Part shown: positions 23,586 through 32,810 of the stretch, piece by piece
Numbering within the stretch: position 1 is the first letter of the stretch
Layout of the letters: each line of letters starts with the position of its first letter
From: a virus
Virus record (IMG/VR): IMGVR_UViG_3300005294_000057
Span: 1 to 38,634 of that record
Direction: 5' to 3' (one strand)
Length of the DNA: 38,634 nt
Translations under genes and position numbers: made by a program
The notes under the pieces: generated by a model
The model's input: only the letters and a program-made list of their open reading frames with translations
The model's database searches: none
Told to the model about the DNA's origin: nothing

Positions 23586-24293
23586 CTACAACGAATGAAT
23601 CGTATAGCTGACGGCGTCAATATAGACCGCGGACGGCCATGTGATTTCAAAAGTTGTTGAATCAAGCATCTGAATAGCCGAATCCGGTCCTTCTACAGTG
23701 AAAGTTCCATCTCCATGATCAATCACTCTAAGAATGGAATTCTCTTCAAAAATATCAAATATTTCAAAAGGAGTGGGAAGTCTTGCGTTTTCCGCTTCGG
23801 TTCCATACAAAACGTTTTCTAAATCTTCTATGGTAGAAGAATAAGCAATATTTGTATCTATGATAATATGAGAACCGAGAGTATTATCAGGCATATCAAT
23901 AGGTAAGGTGGAAAAACTCCAAGAAAAAGAGTCGGTGGATTTTTGAGTATGTGATTGCTGTTCTGGAGCTAAAAGAACATTATAGACCAAGTGAATTTTA
24001 TCATTTGTTCTATAACTCAATCCGAAAGAAGGAGTTTTTCGTCGAATAAGAATATCACTATAAAAGTTATCGGGGTAAGTATATGCTTGAATATTTCCCG
24101 AAAAATATCCTCTTCGTCGACGTTGATAATTCTTTACCCCATCGATATACGTAGTTGAGATTTCAGACTCGTCTTCTTCCCCTACAGAAATAAGCCCATT
24201 CCAAGGTTCACCAGGACCCGTTGGAGGATAAAACACTCCTTGATGTAAACCCATCTGATAGAGAGGTTGAGAGTCCCATGTCAATCTTGTCAT
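23586..24293 (-). CDS. tail tube-like protein, paralogue 3
   Basis: 235 aa. The N-terminal 190 residues match the two other tail tube-like proteins (RLTWDSQPLYQMGLHQGVFY, PWNGLISV, AYTYPDNF, FGLSYRTNDKIHLVYNVLLAP, ENVLYGTE). The C-terminal 45 residues are a different beta domain (FTVEGPDSAIQMLDSTTFEI) that I have seen at the ends of actinophage virion proteins. It is more diverged than the copy at 24303. It could replace tube subunits at the tail end or link to the fibre next door. Confidence 0.75.
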   Translation of the reverse strand: MTRLTWDSQPLYQMGLHQGVFYPPTGPGEPWNGLISVGEEDESEISTTYIDGVKNYQRRRRGYFSGNIQAYTYPDNFYSDILIRRKTPSFGLSYRTNDKIHLVYNVLLAPEQQSHTQKSTDSFSWSFSTLPIDMPDNTLGSHIIIDTNIAYSSTIEDLENVLYGTEAENARLPTPFEIFDIFEENSILRVIDHGDGTFTVEGPDSAIQMLDSTTFEITWPSAVYIDAVSYTIHSL

Positions 24294-24302
24294 GTTACCT
24301 CT

Positions 24303-24941
24303 TTAGGGCGTAAATAAAGCTATCAATTCATCAGGAGTTGGTAGTCGTGAAGGATCCGCTTCGGTTCCATACAAAATATCTTCTACTTCAAGAAGAATAT
24401 CTGGATCTGTATATCGAGAATCAATCATCAAATATGCAGTAGGCTTCAAACCAGTAATACTGGGCGCCATACTAGTAATCTTCCAACTATTAGCTACGAC
24501 ATTAACCGATCCACTAACACTGGTGTTTGACTTGTTGGAGGGTGCCGCCAAAGCATTATATACAATGTGGATCTTGTATCCGTGATCGGATTTATCGATA
24601 TCGTTTCCCACAATGGTCTTATAAGATAGACCAAAAGATTTTCTGGATTGACCCGTAACAAATAATCCGTTTTGAACAGAAGTAATGCCATCACAAGGCG
24701 CAAACTCCAGAGGAGAATTTAAAGCATTAATGGTCGCTTCAAATTCTTCTGATTCTGAAACATTCAAATACTTTTTACCGTCAAGATAATAAGGTCTAGC
24801 TCCACCGCCAGAGGAAGCTTTTTCTATACTGGTAACACCAATCCATGGTACGCCTGGAGAAGACCCAACAAACAATACTGCTTGACTAATGCCTGTTTCG
24901 TAAAATTTCTCCCCAGGAGTGCCCCAAGTCAAACGTGGCAT
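24303..24941 (-). CDS. tail tube-like protein, paralogue 2
   Basis: 212 aa; the ATG at 24941 has AGAGGGG 7 nt upstream, so the 17 extra residues of the open frame are not used. It shares RLTWGTPGEKFYETGISQAV, PWIGVTSI, SFGLSYKT, YKIHIVYNALAAPSNK and DILYGTEADPSRLPTPDE with the copy at 25519, but lacks any C-terminal extra domain. It follows the putative chaperone gene by 13 nt. It may be a specialised tube or adaptor subunit. Confidence 0.78.
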   Translation of the reverse strand: MPRLTWGTPGEKFYETGISQAVLFVGSSPGVPWIGVTSIEKASSGGGARPYYLDGKKYLNVSESEEFEATINALNSPLEFAPCDGITSVQNGLFVTGQSRKSFGLSYKTIVGNDIDKSDHGYKIHIVYNALAAPSNKSNTSVSGSVNVVANSWKITSMAPSITGLKPTAYLMIDSRYTDPDILLEVEDILYGTEADPSRLPTPDELIALFTP

Positions 24942-24954
24942 GACAAACCCCTCT

Positions 24955-25494
24955 CTATCCAGTACTACCAAGCTGTGCGCGCCGTTGAGCATTCAGAGCT
25001 CGCTGTTGAGCAGCTTGTTCGTGTCGCGGAATTTTCTTTTGTGGAGAATTCTTGATATTACACACTCTGATGAACGTAATTAAAGCGTTAAGATGCCAAT
25101 TTTGGCATTCCATACTGATATTATGAACATTCATCCAGTGGTAAATGATTTCAGCAGTGATAACTTCTCGATTAGGACGGTGTGGAGTCAGTTCATTGAA
25201 TGTCGTAGCTGTATGTTTTCTAGAAACATATTCCTGAATATCATCCACATTCTTCTGAGAAAGATGCTGAAAAATCTCCGGAGGGGTGTTTGGTGTGAGA
25301 ACCATCAATTGATAATATCGAAGAGTTTCTTCATAAGTCAAACCTTCTCGTCCAAGAAAAGGCTTTTCAAACTCCGACTCCCATTTTGACAAAGAGACCA
25401 GAGAATGTTCCATGTCCAAAGAAAACTTTTTTTCAATGAACTTACTTGTCGATTCGTCGTAAAACGTTCCGGTGAGAATCTCAATAGTAAGCAT
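24955..25494 (-). CDS. putative tail assembly chaperone
   Basis: 179 aa. The segment HSLVSLSKWESEFEKPFL is one I associate with phage tail assembly chaperones, followed by ITAEIIYHWMNVHNISMEC and a basic C-terminus. It lies directly after the main tail tube gene, the standard place. No -1 frameshift product running on into a longer frame is evident; the overlapping frame contributes only a few residues upstream of the paralogue 2 start. The tape measure is 3.7 kb further on rather than adjacent. Confidence 0.65.
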   Translation of the reverse strand: MLTIEILTGTFYDESTSKFIEKKFSLDMEHSLVSLSKWESEFEKPFLGREGLTYEETLRYYQLMVLTPNTPPEIFQHLSQKNVDDIQEYVSRKHTATTFNELTPHRPNREVITAEIIYHWMNVHNISMECQNWHLNALITFIRVCNIKNSPQKKIPRHEQAAQQRALNAQRRAQLGSTG

Positions 25495-25518
25495 TCTCTG
25501 GTCTCCTTTCCATCAACC

Positions 25519-26385
25519 TTAGTAGGTGTACAGCCAGTCTGAATCGATCGGATCCGGGAAGTAGTATCCGATATTTGCACGAGCAATGACAAGCTTGTTC
25601 TGTCCCGTAGTCAACGTCACCGTTCCAGTCACAATCTCATCATCAATGTAATACGTTACTCCGGTCACCGTCGGGATGGTGATAACATGAGTCGTACCGT
25701 TATAAGAAGGAACCGTCGGGGTAACCAGAGTCAAGGTTCCTTCGAACATTGCAATGATGTCGTCGGGCATGGGGAGCGAAGGATCCGTACCCGTCGTTCC
25801 GTAAAGAATGTCCTCGAGAGCGGCAAGCGTGGTGGGGTCAACCTTAGTGGAATCGATCACCAAGCTTGCAGTAGGCTTACGACCCGTCACCGCAACCGGA
25901 GTAGTCGACACTTCCCAACTGAAAGTGATAGCTTCCGGAGAATCATTAACAGTAGCATAAGCCTTCTCCGAAGGAGCGGCAAGTGCGCCATAAACAATAT
26001 GCAACTTGTAACCGAGATCCTCGGTAATGGCGTTTCCAATACGAGTGCGGTAACAGAAACCAAACGGCTTACGAGTCTGCTGACCAATAGAGACTCCAGC
26101 GCTTGGCTCTGCAGAGCCGTCACACTCGGCAAACTCATCGGGATATGTGTATGCCTCAATGGTGCAGCCAAACTCTTCAACAGAGAGAAGATTCAGATAT
26201 ACAGAATCATCAGCATACAACTTGGTCGACTCAGCACCACTGGGAGACTCGGTAACCGCAGTCATACCATTCCACGCGTAACCATTAGTATACGCGCCGG
26301 CGCCATTCTGCTTGTAGAGGACCGCCTGCTTAACGCCCGTCTCGTACAAACGATCGCTGGGCTGGCCCCATGTAAGTCTACTCAT
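25519..26385 (-). CDS. major tail (tube) protein with Ig-like C-terminal domain
   Basis: 288 aa, probably the main tube subunit because it is the first and longest of three related genes and sits between neck genes and the chaperone. The core (1-215) shows RLTWGQPSDRLYETGVKQAV, AYTYPDEFAECDG, FGFCYRTRIGN and YKLHIVYGALAAPSEK. Residues about 216-288 add a separate domain (TIPTVTGVTYYID, GYYFPDPIDSDW) that also ends the capsid protein. In known phages such Ig-like additions decorate the outside of the tail. Confidence 0.88.
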   Translation of the reverse strand: MSRLTWGQPSDRLYETGVKQAVLYKQNGAGAYTNGYAWNGMTAVTESPSGAESTKLYADDSVYLNLLSVEEFGCTIEAYTYPDEFAECDGSAEPSAGVSIGQQTRKPFGFCYRTRIGNAITEDLGYKLHIVYGALAAPSEKAYATVNDSPEAITFSWEVSTTPVAVTGRKPTASLVIDSTKVDPTTLAALEDILYGTTGTDPSLPMPDDIIAMFEGTLTLVTPTVPSYNGTTHVITIPTVTGVTYYIDDEIVTGTVTLTTGQNKLVIARANIGYYFPDPIDSDWLYTY

Positions 26386-26395
26386 TTATTTCTCC

Positions 26396-26701
26396 TCAGT
26401 AATACATCAAGAAGACATTGTGATGAAGTTTATCCACCACATAAAACCGATTAAAGACACATCTCGCCAACATAGCGATCTTATCCGGAAGAAGACTGTC
26501 CGAATCGTGGTCCATAACGGTAATCGTATATCGCTTGGTATAGCGATAAGGAATATCGTCAGCGAACATAGTAGTTGCATCGTCAGGTTTATAAACAATG
26601 CACGGATATGCCATTTGAAAACTAGAGGGTGGTTGGAAATATACGTTAGAAGAACCAATCGTATACTCTAATAAAGTCTGTAGATCAGACCTTGATCCCA
26701 T
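26396..26701 (-). CDS. neck / tail terminator-like protein
   Basis: 101 aa, ATG at 26701 with AGGGGG 8 nt upstream (a GTG at 26710 is less likely). The pattern SNVYFQPPSSFQMAYPCIVY, YTITVMDHDSD and CVFNRFYVVDKLHHNVF is one I recognise in neck-module proteins of Gram-positive phages. Position between the head closure-like gene and the tail tube fits a tail terminator or completion role. It overlaps the preceding gene by 17 nt. Confidence 0.7.
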   Translation of the reverse strand: MGSRSDLQTLLEYTIGSSNVYFQPPSSFQMAYPCIVYKPDDATTMFADDIPYRYTKRYTITVMDHDSDSLLPDKIAMLARCVFNRFYVVDKLHHNVFLMYY

Positions 26702-27014
26702 TATAAACACCCCCTAGCCTCAGCAAGAGTCGAGGACGCTGTACTTCAACATCTGAGATGACCCACAGCGTCCCCTGCCACTTGATGTAGCGCATGGCAA
26801 ATATATGTTCACTGGCATAAGCGTCTGCGACGATACGAATGGAATTCCTCACCGACAGATCTAGATTGATCTTATCCCCTTCCTGGAATCGGGGGGCGTC
26901 TCTGACCACGTCTCCATAATATGAGCGTTCGATCATGACGTCTTCCCATACACCAGGACGAATTTCTGTCGTACCGTCAGCAAATCCAATCTTTCCGCTG
27001 AACCTTTTCACCAT
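26685..27014 (-). CDS. head closure-like neck protein
   Basis: 109 aa. The pattern GVWEDVMIERSYYGDVVR, the central LDLSVRNSIRIVADAYA and the end GGVYN is one I recognise in small neck proteins following the capsid gene in Gram-positive phages. It probably seals the head and adapts it to the tail, by position. It overlaps the next gene. Confidence 0.65.
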   Translation of the reverse strand: MVKRFSGKIGFADGTTEIRPGVWEDVMIERSYYGDVVRDAPRFQEGDKINLDLSVRNSIRIVADAYASEHIFAMRYIKWQGTLWVISDVEVQRPRLLLRLGGVYNGIKV

Positions 27015-27033
27015 GGCCTCTACATTTATTTTA

Positions 27034-29079
27034 TTACGCTGCCGGACGCTTGAACGGCCAAGAGTCGTTGATGGTGTCGGCGAAGTAGTAGCCCGAAGCC
27101 GGCTCAGCGTAGATGGTCACAGACTCACCCGGGTCCAGAGCCGTCATAGCACCAGCAGAGATGGTGGTTCCACCAGGAGCGTCCTTGTAGACCACACCAG
27201 TAACGGTCGGGATCGTCACCACACCAGTCGAACTGACGAAGGACGGCTTAGTTGGGGTGGCCAGAACGTTGGTAGAGGTCGTCTTACGAATGACCAGAGC
27301 AGTCTTCAGCTTCGTCAGGGCACCCGAAAGGCGGGTCTCCATCAGATACTTGTACTGGTTGTAGTCGATATCGAAGTCGTCGAATGAGGTGATCTCGCCA
27401 CCCTTGTTCGTACCGATGTTGTAATCGAACAGGTTGACAATGATACCAACAAGATCCGCGATCTCATTCATGGGCTCGACAGTGACGACCTGATCCACAC
27501 CAAGAGCCTCAGCAACCTGAGCATTCGAGGTGTAAAGACGCCGACCATCGGCATCACGAGCCTTCTTAAACTTGTTCAACTCACGAATAGTCGTGAAGAA
27601 CGTGGGGGTACCAGTACCCTTCCAGTACTCCATGCCATCCATGACTGCATCCACGATCTCCTCATAGCTGGAGCTCGCGTCACCAACGTTCACAAACAAC
27701 GTGGTCGTGTAGAACTCGTGATCGTTGATGATCGAACGAATACCAGGACCACTAGAAGCACCCATAGGGTCCTTCACCTTGTCGTTGTCAGAAACGTCAC
27801 GACCATCGCCGATAAGGATGGCTCGTGCAATTTCCTCCTCAAGCATCAAACGCATTTCGCCCATGAGCCACATAACAACATCGAAATCGCTGATGTCGAG
27901 AATATCATCGCGATCCAAAGACTGCTTCTTATAGATCGTGGTGGGGTCGGTGGATCGCTTACTAACACCGATCCACTCTTCCTTCTTCATATTACCCTTG
28001 ATGTAACCCTTTGCGCGGGCTTCATCCTGAGTAATGTCGGCGGAGATCGTCTTGATGCGAGCAAAGGGGGTCTTGTGAACCGAACCCAAAACGCGGGACA
28101 CCCACTCGGTGCGCCGCTTGTCGAACTCTGGAGTGGTAGAAAGAGTCTTAGCGTCCGGGAAGAGAACCTCAATATCCTCGATGCCGTGCTGAAGACCACG
28201 CTCGTTCACAAAGGCATACACGGCCTCCTTGAAGGAGCCACACTTCTTGCCGTGCTCGAAAATACCCTTGATGTCATCGTGGGTGATCACGGTCTTCTTG
28301 TCAGAGTCAGTCTTGCTCTGATCGAAAATGTTACGGGTAGTACCCATGTCGTCAATACCTTCCTTGTGAGCGAGACTGTTCTCTTCCGGATTTTTCTCGG
28401 AATGAGTGACATCGTCCTTTGTCTTTACCTCATCGAGAGCAACGTTGAGCATGTAATCAAAGAGACCTTGCTGTTTGGGAGTCAGGGTGTCAAATACATC
28501 CTGAAGAGTTTCCTCTTTCCCATCCGCATGTTCGACAACCTCATCCTGATCATTATCGGAATCGTTGTCCTCTTCGTTTTCGTCCTCAGGAGAAGCATCC
28601 TCCTCCGAGTGAGCCAAAGAATCGAAAGGAATACCCATCGAAATGATGACTTCATCCTCGAGTTCTGTAACCAAACCATCACCATGAGCAAGATTAACGT
28701 TATCAATCTTTGCGCCAGAATTAGCGCCGGCAATCACCAAACTGAGCTCTTTGATAAACCCATGGAAGACCTTCTTAGATCTTTCCACCAACTGATTAGC
28801 ATAGATGGAGAGAGAATCAACATCTCCATTCTGCACCATCTTCTTAGCAGATCGACCCTGTGGAGTATCATTAAGATATCCATAAGAATAGACACCATCG
28901 GGGCGAGCTTCTAGAACAGCATGACCGAGAACTTGCTCGATGTCGTTATGCACGTGCTGCCAGACCAGCGGAACCTTCACCTTATCCATATGCTTAAAAG
29001 CATCCGGCATGATAGTTCGACCGTCGGAACACTCAATATTGGTCTTCGTGGCGTAACCGCTAAAATCCGGATCTACCAT
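27034..29079 (-). CDS. prohead protease / major capsid protein fusion
   Basis: 681 aa. Residues 1-125 form an HK97-type prohead protease with WQHVH (His42/His44) and DSLSIYA (Ser89/Ser91) as the likely catalytic sites. Residues 130-245 are very acidic, with repeats around SLAH and a TLTPKQQGLFDYML helix, and probably act as scaffold. From about 246 comes the HK97-fold capsid protein (EFDKRRTEWVSRVLGSVHK, LDISDFDVVMWLMGEM, YLMETRLSGALTK). Residues about 605-681 are an Ig-like domain shared with the tail tube protein. Self-cleavage after assembly is expected. AAGGGGAAGG precedes the ATG. Confidence 0.9.
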   Translation of the reverse strand: MVDPDFSGYATKTNIECSDGRTIMPDAFKHMDKVKVPLVWQHVHNDIEQVLGHAVLEARPDGVYSYGYLNDTPQGRSAKKMVQNGDVDSLSIYANQLVERSKKVFHGFIKELSLVIAGANSGAKIDNVNLAHGDGLVTELEDEVIISMGIPFDSLAHSEEDASPEDENEEDNDSDNDQDEVVEHADGKEETLQDVFDTLTPKQQGLFDYMLNVALDEVKTKDDVTHSEKNPEENSLAHKEGIDDMGTTRNIFDQSKTDSDKKTVITHDDIKGIFEHGKKCGSFKEAVYAFVNERGLQHGIEDIEVLFPDAKTLSTTPEFDKRRTEWVSRVLGSVHKTPFARIKTISADITQDEARAKGYIKGNMKKEEWIGVSKRSTDPTTIYKKQSLDRDDILDISDFDVVMWLMGEMRLMLEEEIARAILIGDGRDVSDNDKVKDPMGASSGPGIRSIINDHEFYTTTLFVNVGDASSSYEEIVDAVMDGMEYWKGTGTPTFFTTIRELNKFKKARDADGRRLYTSNAQVAEALGVDQVVTVEPMNEIADLVGIIVNLFDYNIGTNKGGEITSFDDFDIDYNQYKYLMETRLSGALTKLKTALVIRKTTSTNVLATPTKPSFVSSTGVVTIPTVTGVVYKDAPGGTTISAGAMTALDPGESVTIYAEPASGYYFADTINDSWPFKRPAA

Positions 29080-29119
29080 TTTGACCTTCCCCTTTCTTCC
29101 TAGGTGGATTCCGACTGGT

Positions 29120-29704
29120 TCAGAGCCGGGTTCTATTGACGGGCCTCACTGCTGGGGCGGCAAGTTTCTCCCGCATGTCTTTGATCTTCTGAGCAACAGA
29201 TTTAATTTGACTGTCCAAAGTCTTCACCTGTTTGTCAAGAATTTCATCTTTGTGTTTCTCATAGTAATCCTGCTGAGCTTTGGCCTTATCGGCTTTTTGC
29301 TTATCAGTCAACTTAGAAGTTGAAGAACGTCTAGTCGAAGTCTTCTCATCTTTGTTATCCGATTCTTTCACACCACTACGAGCCTTAGCTTGCTCTACTA
29401 GTTGAGCAAGAATTTCTTTGAGTCGAGCCAAACGCCCTTTAAGTTCTTCAACCTTTGCTTCCACTTCTTTACGTCTTTGTGCCGGATCCTTTTTAGGAAT
29501 CAGCTTTTTAGTAGAAGGTAAAGTCGAAATCTTCTGTGAAGTTTTCGAAGTGGAACGTTTAGGCAGAGGTTTCTTTACTGCGGTAGGTTTTCGACCGAGA
29601 AGTTCTCTTTCACGAAGATAACGTTCTCTTCGTTCGGCAGGATCGTATCCTACAGTCTGATAATGTTTAATACAGTCGTGAACGAATTCCTCAAGCAGTG
29701 GCAT
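29120..29704 (-). CDS. coiled-coil head assembly protein
   Basis: 194 aa; ATG at 29704 with GGAG 7 nt upstream, overlapping the portal stop by 14 nt. The N-terminus PLLEEFVHDCIKHYQTVGYD and a basic helix RRERYLRERELLGRK are followed by a Lys/Ser/Thr-rich linker and a long coiled coil (RRKEVEAKVEELKGRLARLK onwards). Position between portal and protease/capsid suggests a head assembly or scaffolding helper. The strongly basic composition would also allow DNA binding. Confidence 0.7.
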   Translation of the reverse strand: MPLLEEFVHDCIKHYQTVGYDPAERRERYLRERELLGRKPTAVKKPLPKRSTSKTSQKISTLPSTKKLIPKKDPAQRRKEVEAKVEELKGRLARLKEILAQLVEQAKARSGVKESDNKDEKTSTRRSSTSKLTDKQKADKAKAQQDYYEKHKDEILDKQVKTLDSQIKSVAQKIKDMREKLAAPAVRPVNRTRL

Positions 29705-31004
29705 TTTCCAACTCCTTAAGAACCCCATCAAGCTCTGTACCTAAAGAATCAAGCATCGATTGAACTTGATTATCTTCAGAGACTTGTTCTTCATTTGTCG
29801 ATTCTATACCAAGAGCTGATTGAGGCATATTGCTATTGCGAAGTTGGTCTGCTTTAGGATCTTGTGAGGGTTTGAACCCAATCCCTTGTCGAATCTCGTT
29901 TGAAGACAGAATCTCATTACGAGTGAACTTATCGGCAATTTCAGCGATCTGACTCAGGGGCACATAACTGAAAGCGTCACGGAAGAATGCAATGGACTGC
30001 CCTTGAGTAATGGCCGTTCTGGTCAAGAACTTACGTTTCATACTTTCAGCAATAGCCGTCAAGAAAGGTTTAACCGTTCGGTTATTGTAGTTAAGCATGG
30101 TGGCTTCATCTGCCGTACCATTCATTACTTCCGCTGTCAAACCCAACTGAACATAAAGCAGATTGGTAAGATATTCAATTTGCTTAAGAAGATTGTTTTC
30201 AGCAGGTCGGTTAAGCTGAGTAACTTTCTCCGTACCGTCTGTATAAGCAATACCGTATTTGCTACCTTTAAGCTGATTTTCAATATCAGTTCTTCGCTGC
30301 ATTGCCTGCTGACGACGAGCGTCAGATCTCACCACATACGGCAACTGAATGATGAGATCTAGCTTTCCGGAACTGCTTTGATCATCCACTGCATCCAAAA
30401 GATTCAGTTTATGAATCAGTCGTTTCAAGGTAGAGTTTGGTTCGTTCATCACCGCATAGAAAGGATTTTCTACGATAGCGACAAGTTTTTTGCTTACTGT
30501 GATCTGTTCCTCTTGTCCAACCTGTTCGTTATAGACTTTAATAGTCACAAACTCGCTGGAACCTCGAGGATAGCTGACAACTTTGCCCACTCGAAGATTT
30601 TTAATGTCATAACTACCACTTTCAGGATCGATGGTGGTTTCAACCGGAACAATGACCGCCTCTCCTTCGTCACATAAAGTCAAGACAATGTCTCGACGAA
30701 AATGTGTAGGTGATTGATCAATATTCGGTTCAACAGTTAGACAATAATTCAAACCACTTTTTCGAGTTTCCAGATAACGACCTTCGTTATCTAACTGAAC
30801 ATGTAAAATATCAGCTTCCGCAACATCGATACCCAGACGCGTGAAGATCGAGGCAAGGATGGACCGCTCGTTGGAATATCTAAAGCGTGGTCGGTTGGGA
30901 TGATACCCATATCCACCGCCACTAGAACCGTTGCCACGGAATTCATAAGACTTAGGATCCTTGAAGACGTTCCAAGCGTGCTTAAGGGAATCAATAAAGC
31001 CCAT
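29691..31004 (-). CDS. portal protein
   Basis: 437 aa, start fixed by GGGAAGGAGGTG before the ATG. It starts with a Gly-rich segment and continues with RSILASIFTRLGIDVAEADI, a beta-rich wing region and the C-terminal stem/crown segment EVMNGTADEATMLNYNNRTV and SNEIRQGIGFKPS. These fit HK97/SPP1-type portals, and the gene lies between terminase and capsid as usual. The dodecameric ring would be the DNA gate of the head. The last 40 residues are acidic and likely disordered. Confidence 0.9.
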   Translation of the reverse strand: MGFIDSLKHAWNVFKDPKSYEFRGNGSSGGGYGYHPNRPRFRYSNERSILASIFTRLGIDVAEADILHVQLDNEGRYLETRKSGLNYCLTVEPNIDQSPTHFRRDIVLTLCDEGEAVIVPVETTIDPESGSYDIKNLRVGKVVSYPRGSSEFVTIKVYNEQVGQEEQITVSKKLVAIVENPFYAVMNEPNSTLKRLIHKLNLLDAVDDQSSSGKLDLIIQLPYVVRSDARRQQAMQRRTDIENQLKGSKYGIAYTDGTEKVTQLNRPAENNLLKQIEYLTNLLYVQLGLTAEVMNGTADEATMLNYNNRTVKPFLTAIAESMKRKFLTRTAITQGQSIAFFRDAFSYVPLSQIAEIADKFTRNEILSSNEIRQGIGFKPSQDPKADQLRNSNMPQSALGIESTNEEQVSEDNQVQSMLDSLGTELDGVLKELENATA

Positions 31005-31040
31005 AACTCACCTCCTTCCCGAACGTGGTGACATTCGTCA

Positions 31041-32795
31041 TTATTCGAACGCCTCCTTGTTGATCTTGTATGCAATCCAGGCATCCATCAAAGCAGCAAC
31101 GTTGTCGATCTTTTCTTCGTAACGCTTCTTCCAAAGTTTTCGATTACCGTTGGTATCCTCAAGAGTGATGGCGTTACCCATGGCAAAAGACATAAGTTTC
31201 TCGTCAAATATAAGAAATTTTTGTTCACTAAGAGTTTTTAACTCGCCCAAAGGAACCGATTCAGTTCGAGAACCTTGAATGACTTTCTCGATACCGAAAG
31301 GACCGTTATCTTGTTCCCAACGAGTAACAAATTCCTTAGCATTGTATGGGTCAAATCCCAAACACCGTACGTCGTATTCGTGTTCGATGATGAAATCGTC
31401 TAAATCTTCATAAACTTCCATCATATCAAGAATTGTGCCCTCCATGACATGGAGGCTCTTTTCATTGATAAACTCTTCGTATTTCAAACGAGAAGCCGAA
31501 GGAAGTTTCTTTAAAGTCAATGATGTAATGTAGCTTCTAGTCTTCACGCCAAATTTACCATTACGTCCCATGGGGAATAAGAACGTAAAAGCACAGAAGT
31601 CGTCTCCTTGAGAGAGGTCGGCACCCAAAGAACAAGGCATACCATTAAAAGATCGACGACTATGTGGTAATGTTTCCTCATAAGTAAAGAAATATGTGTA
31701 TCCCTCCATAGGGATGCCAAATCTCTTAGCAAGAATATCATTTCTTGCTGCCGGAACCTTTTCGGCTCTCTCAACATCACGCTGATATACATCATAAGAT
31801 ACAGTCAAACCGATGTTTGGATTTGCTTTCGGCCACATTCGAGGATCGGCGACTTCTTTAATATCGTCCAATCGATAGTGCCATATAGAAATTTCAGGCG
31901 CTTCTTGTTCTCCTCGAAGAATTTGCGCCAACTCTATTTTAATACTGTCCCCACTACCATTACGAACAGTTCCTTCAGAACTTACCGCAACGATAAGATA
32001 TTCAGCACCATCTTTACTTGCGCCTTGTTCAATGGCACCGATAACATCTTCTCGAACATCACCGGAAAGCCATTCATCAACCGTAGAATACTTAGGACGA
32101 AGACCTTGAAGTTTATCAATAGACATAGGTCGTATTTCAAGTATGGAATTCGTCAAGAAATTCTCGATCCCTTTTTTAGTGGACACCAATTTCTGGCGCA
32201 AAGATCGAGAACCGGTAGTATTCTGCAAGGAACCTTCAGTAAGGAATTGAAATAACGGCCCTTTAGATCGAACAATTGCCGTTCGAATAGGGGACATCAC
32301 TTCATCAGCTTGTTTCATAGTTGGAGCAACAGTGATTTGTTTAGTAGTATCAGTATCACAGTTGAGAAAATAACTTTGAAGACAAGATTCATAAAGAGAT
32401 TTTGCTGCTCCTCGAGCAACGATGAGATATTGTTTTTTTACTAATCTCTTGAGAACGTATTTCTCTTTAAAAATCCCGCCGAGAGGATGTGATGGGTCAG
32501 AAACATACACCATCTTTTTTACATAGTGATACCAAGACAATAGTTGTTCGGCCCACAATTTAAAAGAGGGAAGAAGAACCAGATCGCCGCCATCGGTTAA
32601 CGTGAGTTCGTTTTCACAAAAAAGAATCCAACCTTCGATGGCTTTATCGTCATAATAGTAACGAGGGTCGGCAATGAGCGCATCGATCCGATTCATCTCC
32701 ATGGAAATTTCCTCGTTGACAGGAATTTCCCCCCGCATTACGGCATTACGGAACATACCGTAATATATTGGAGTTGCCGTATTCGATAGCGCCAT
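31041..32795 (-). CDS. terL: large terminase subunit
   Basis: 584 aa, with a perfect AAAGGAGG ribosome binding site. The ATPase domain has a Walker A-type ARGAAKS (127-133) and Walker B YSTVDEW (237-242, with Asp240/Glu241 catalytic). The nuclease domain begins near GADLSQGDD (391-399) and includes LGFDPYNAKEF and NVAALMDAWIAYK. It pumps DNA through the portal and cuts it. The Walker A is unusual in having Ala-Ala before the Lys, but other terminases of this type vary here. Confidence 0.93.
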   Translation of the reverse strand: MALSNTATPIYYGMFRNAVMRGEIPVNEEISMEMNRIDALIADPRYYYDDKAIEGWILFCENELTLTDGGDLVLLPSFKLWAEQLLSWYHYVKKMVYVSDPSHPLGGIFKEKYVLKRLVKKQYLIVARGAAKSLYESCLQSYFLNCDTDTTKQITVAPTMKQADEVMSPIRTAIVRSKGPLFQFLTEGSLQNTTGSRSLRQKLVSTKKGIENFLTNSILEIRPMSIDKLQGLRPKYSTVDEWLSGDVREDVIGAIEQGASKDGAEYLIVAVSSEGTVRNGSGDSIKIELAQILRGEQEAPEISIWHYRLDDIKEVADPRMWPKANPNIGLTVSYDVYQRDVERAEKVPAARNDILAKRFGIPMEGYTYFFTYEETLPHSRRSFNGMPCSLGADLSQGDDFCAFTFLFPMGRNGKFGVKTRSYITSLTLKKLPSASRLKYEEFINEKSLHVMEGTILDMMEVYEDLDDFIIEHEYDVRCLGFDPYNAKEFVTRWEQDNGPFGIEKVIQGSRTESVPLGELKTLSEQKFLIFDEKLMSFAMGNAITLEDTNGNRKLWKKRYEEKIDNVAALMDAWIAYKINKEAFE

Positions 32796-32810
32796 TACAA
32801 AACCTCCTTT

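Noticed and set aside
24942-24992. Programmed frameshift from the chaperone gene into the next frame
   Set aside because: The overlapping frame adds only 17 codons before a well-placed start with its own ribosome binding site, and I see no clear slippery heptamer.
27718-28914. Plus-strand open frame of 398 codons
   Set aside because: It lies wholly inside the protease/capsid gene, is a shadow of its codon pattern, and resembles no protein family.
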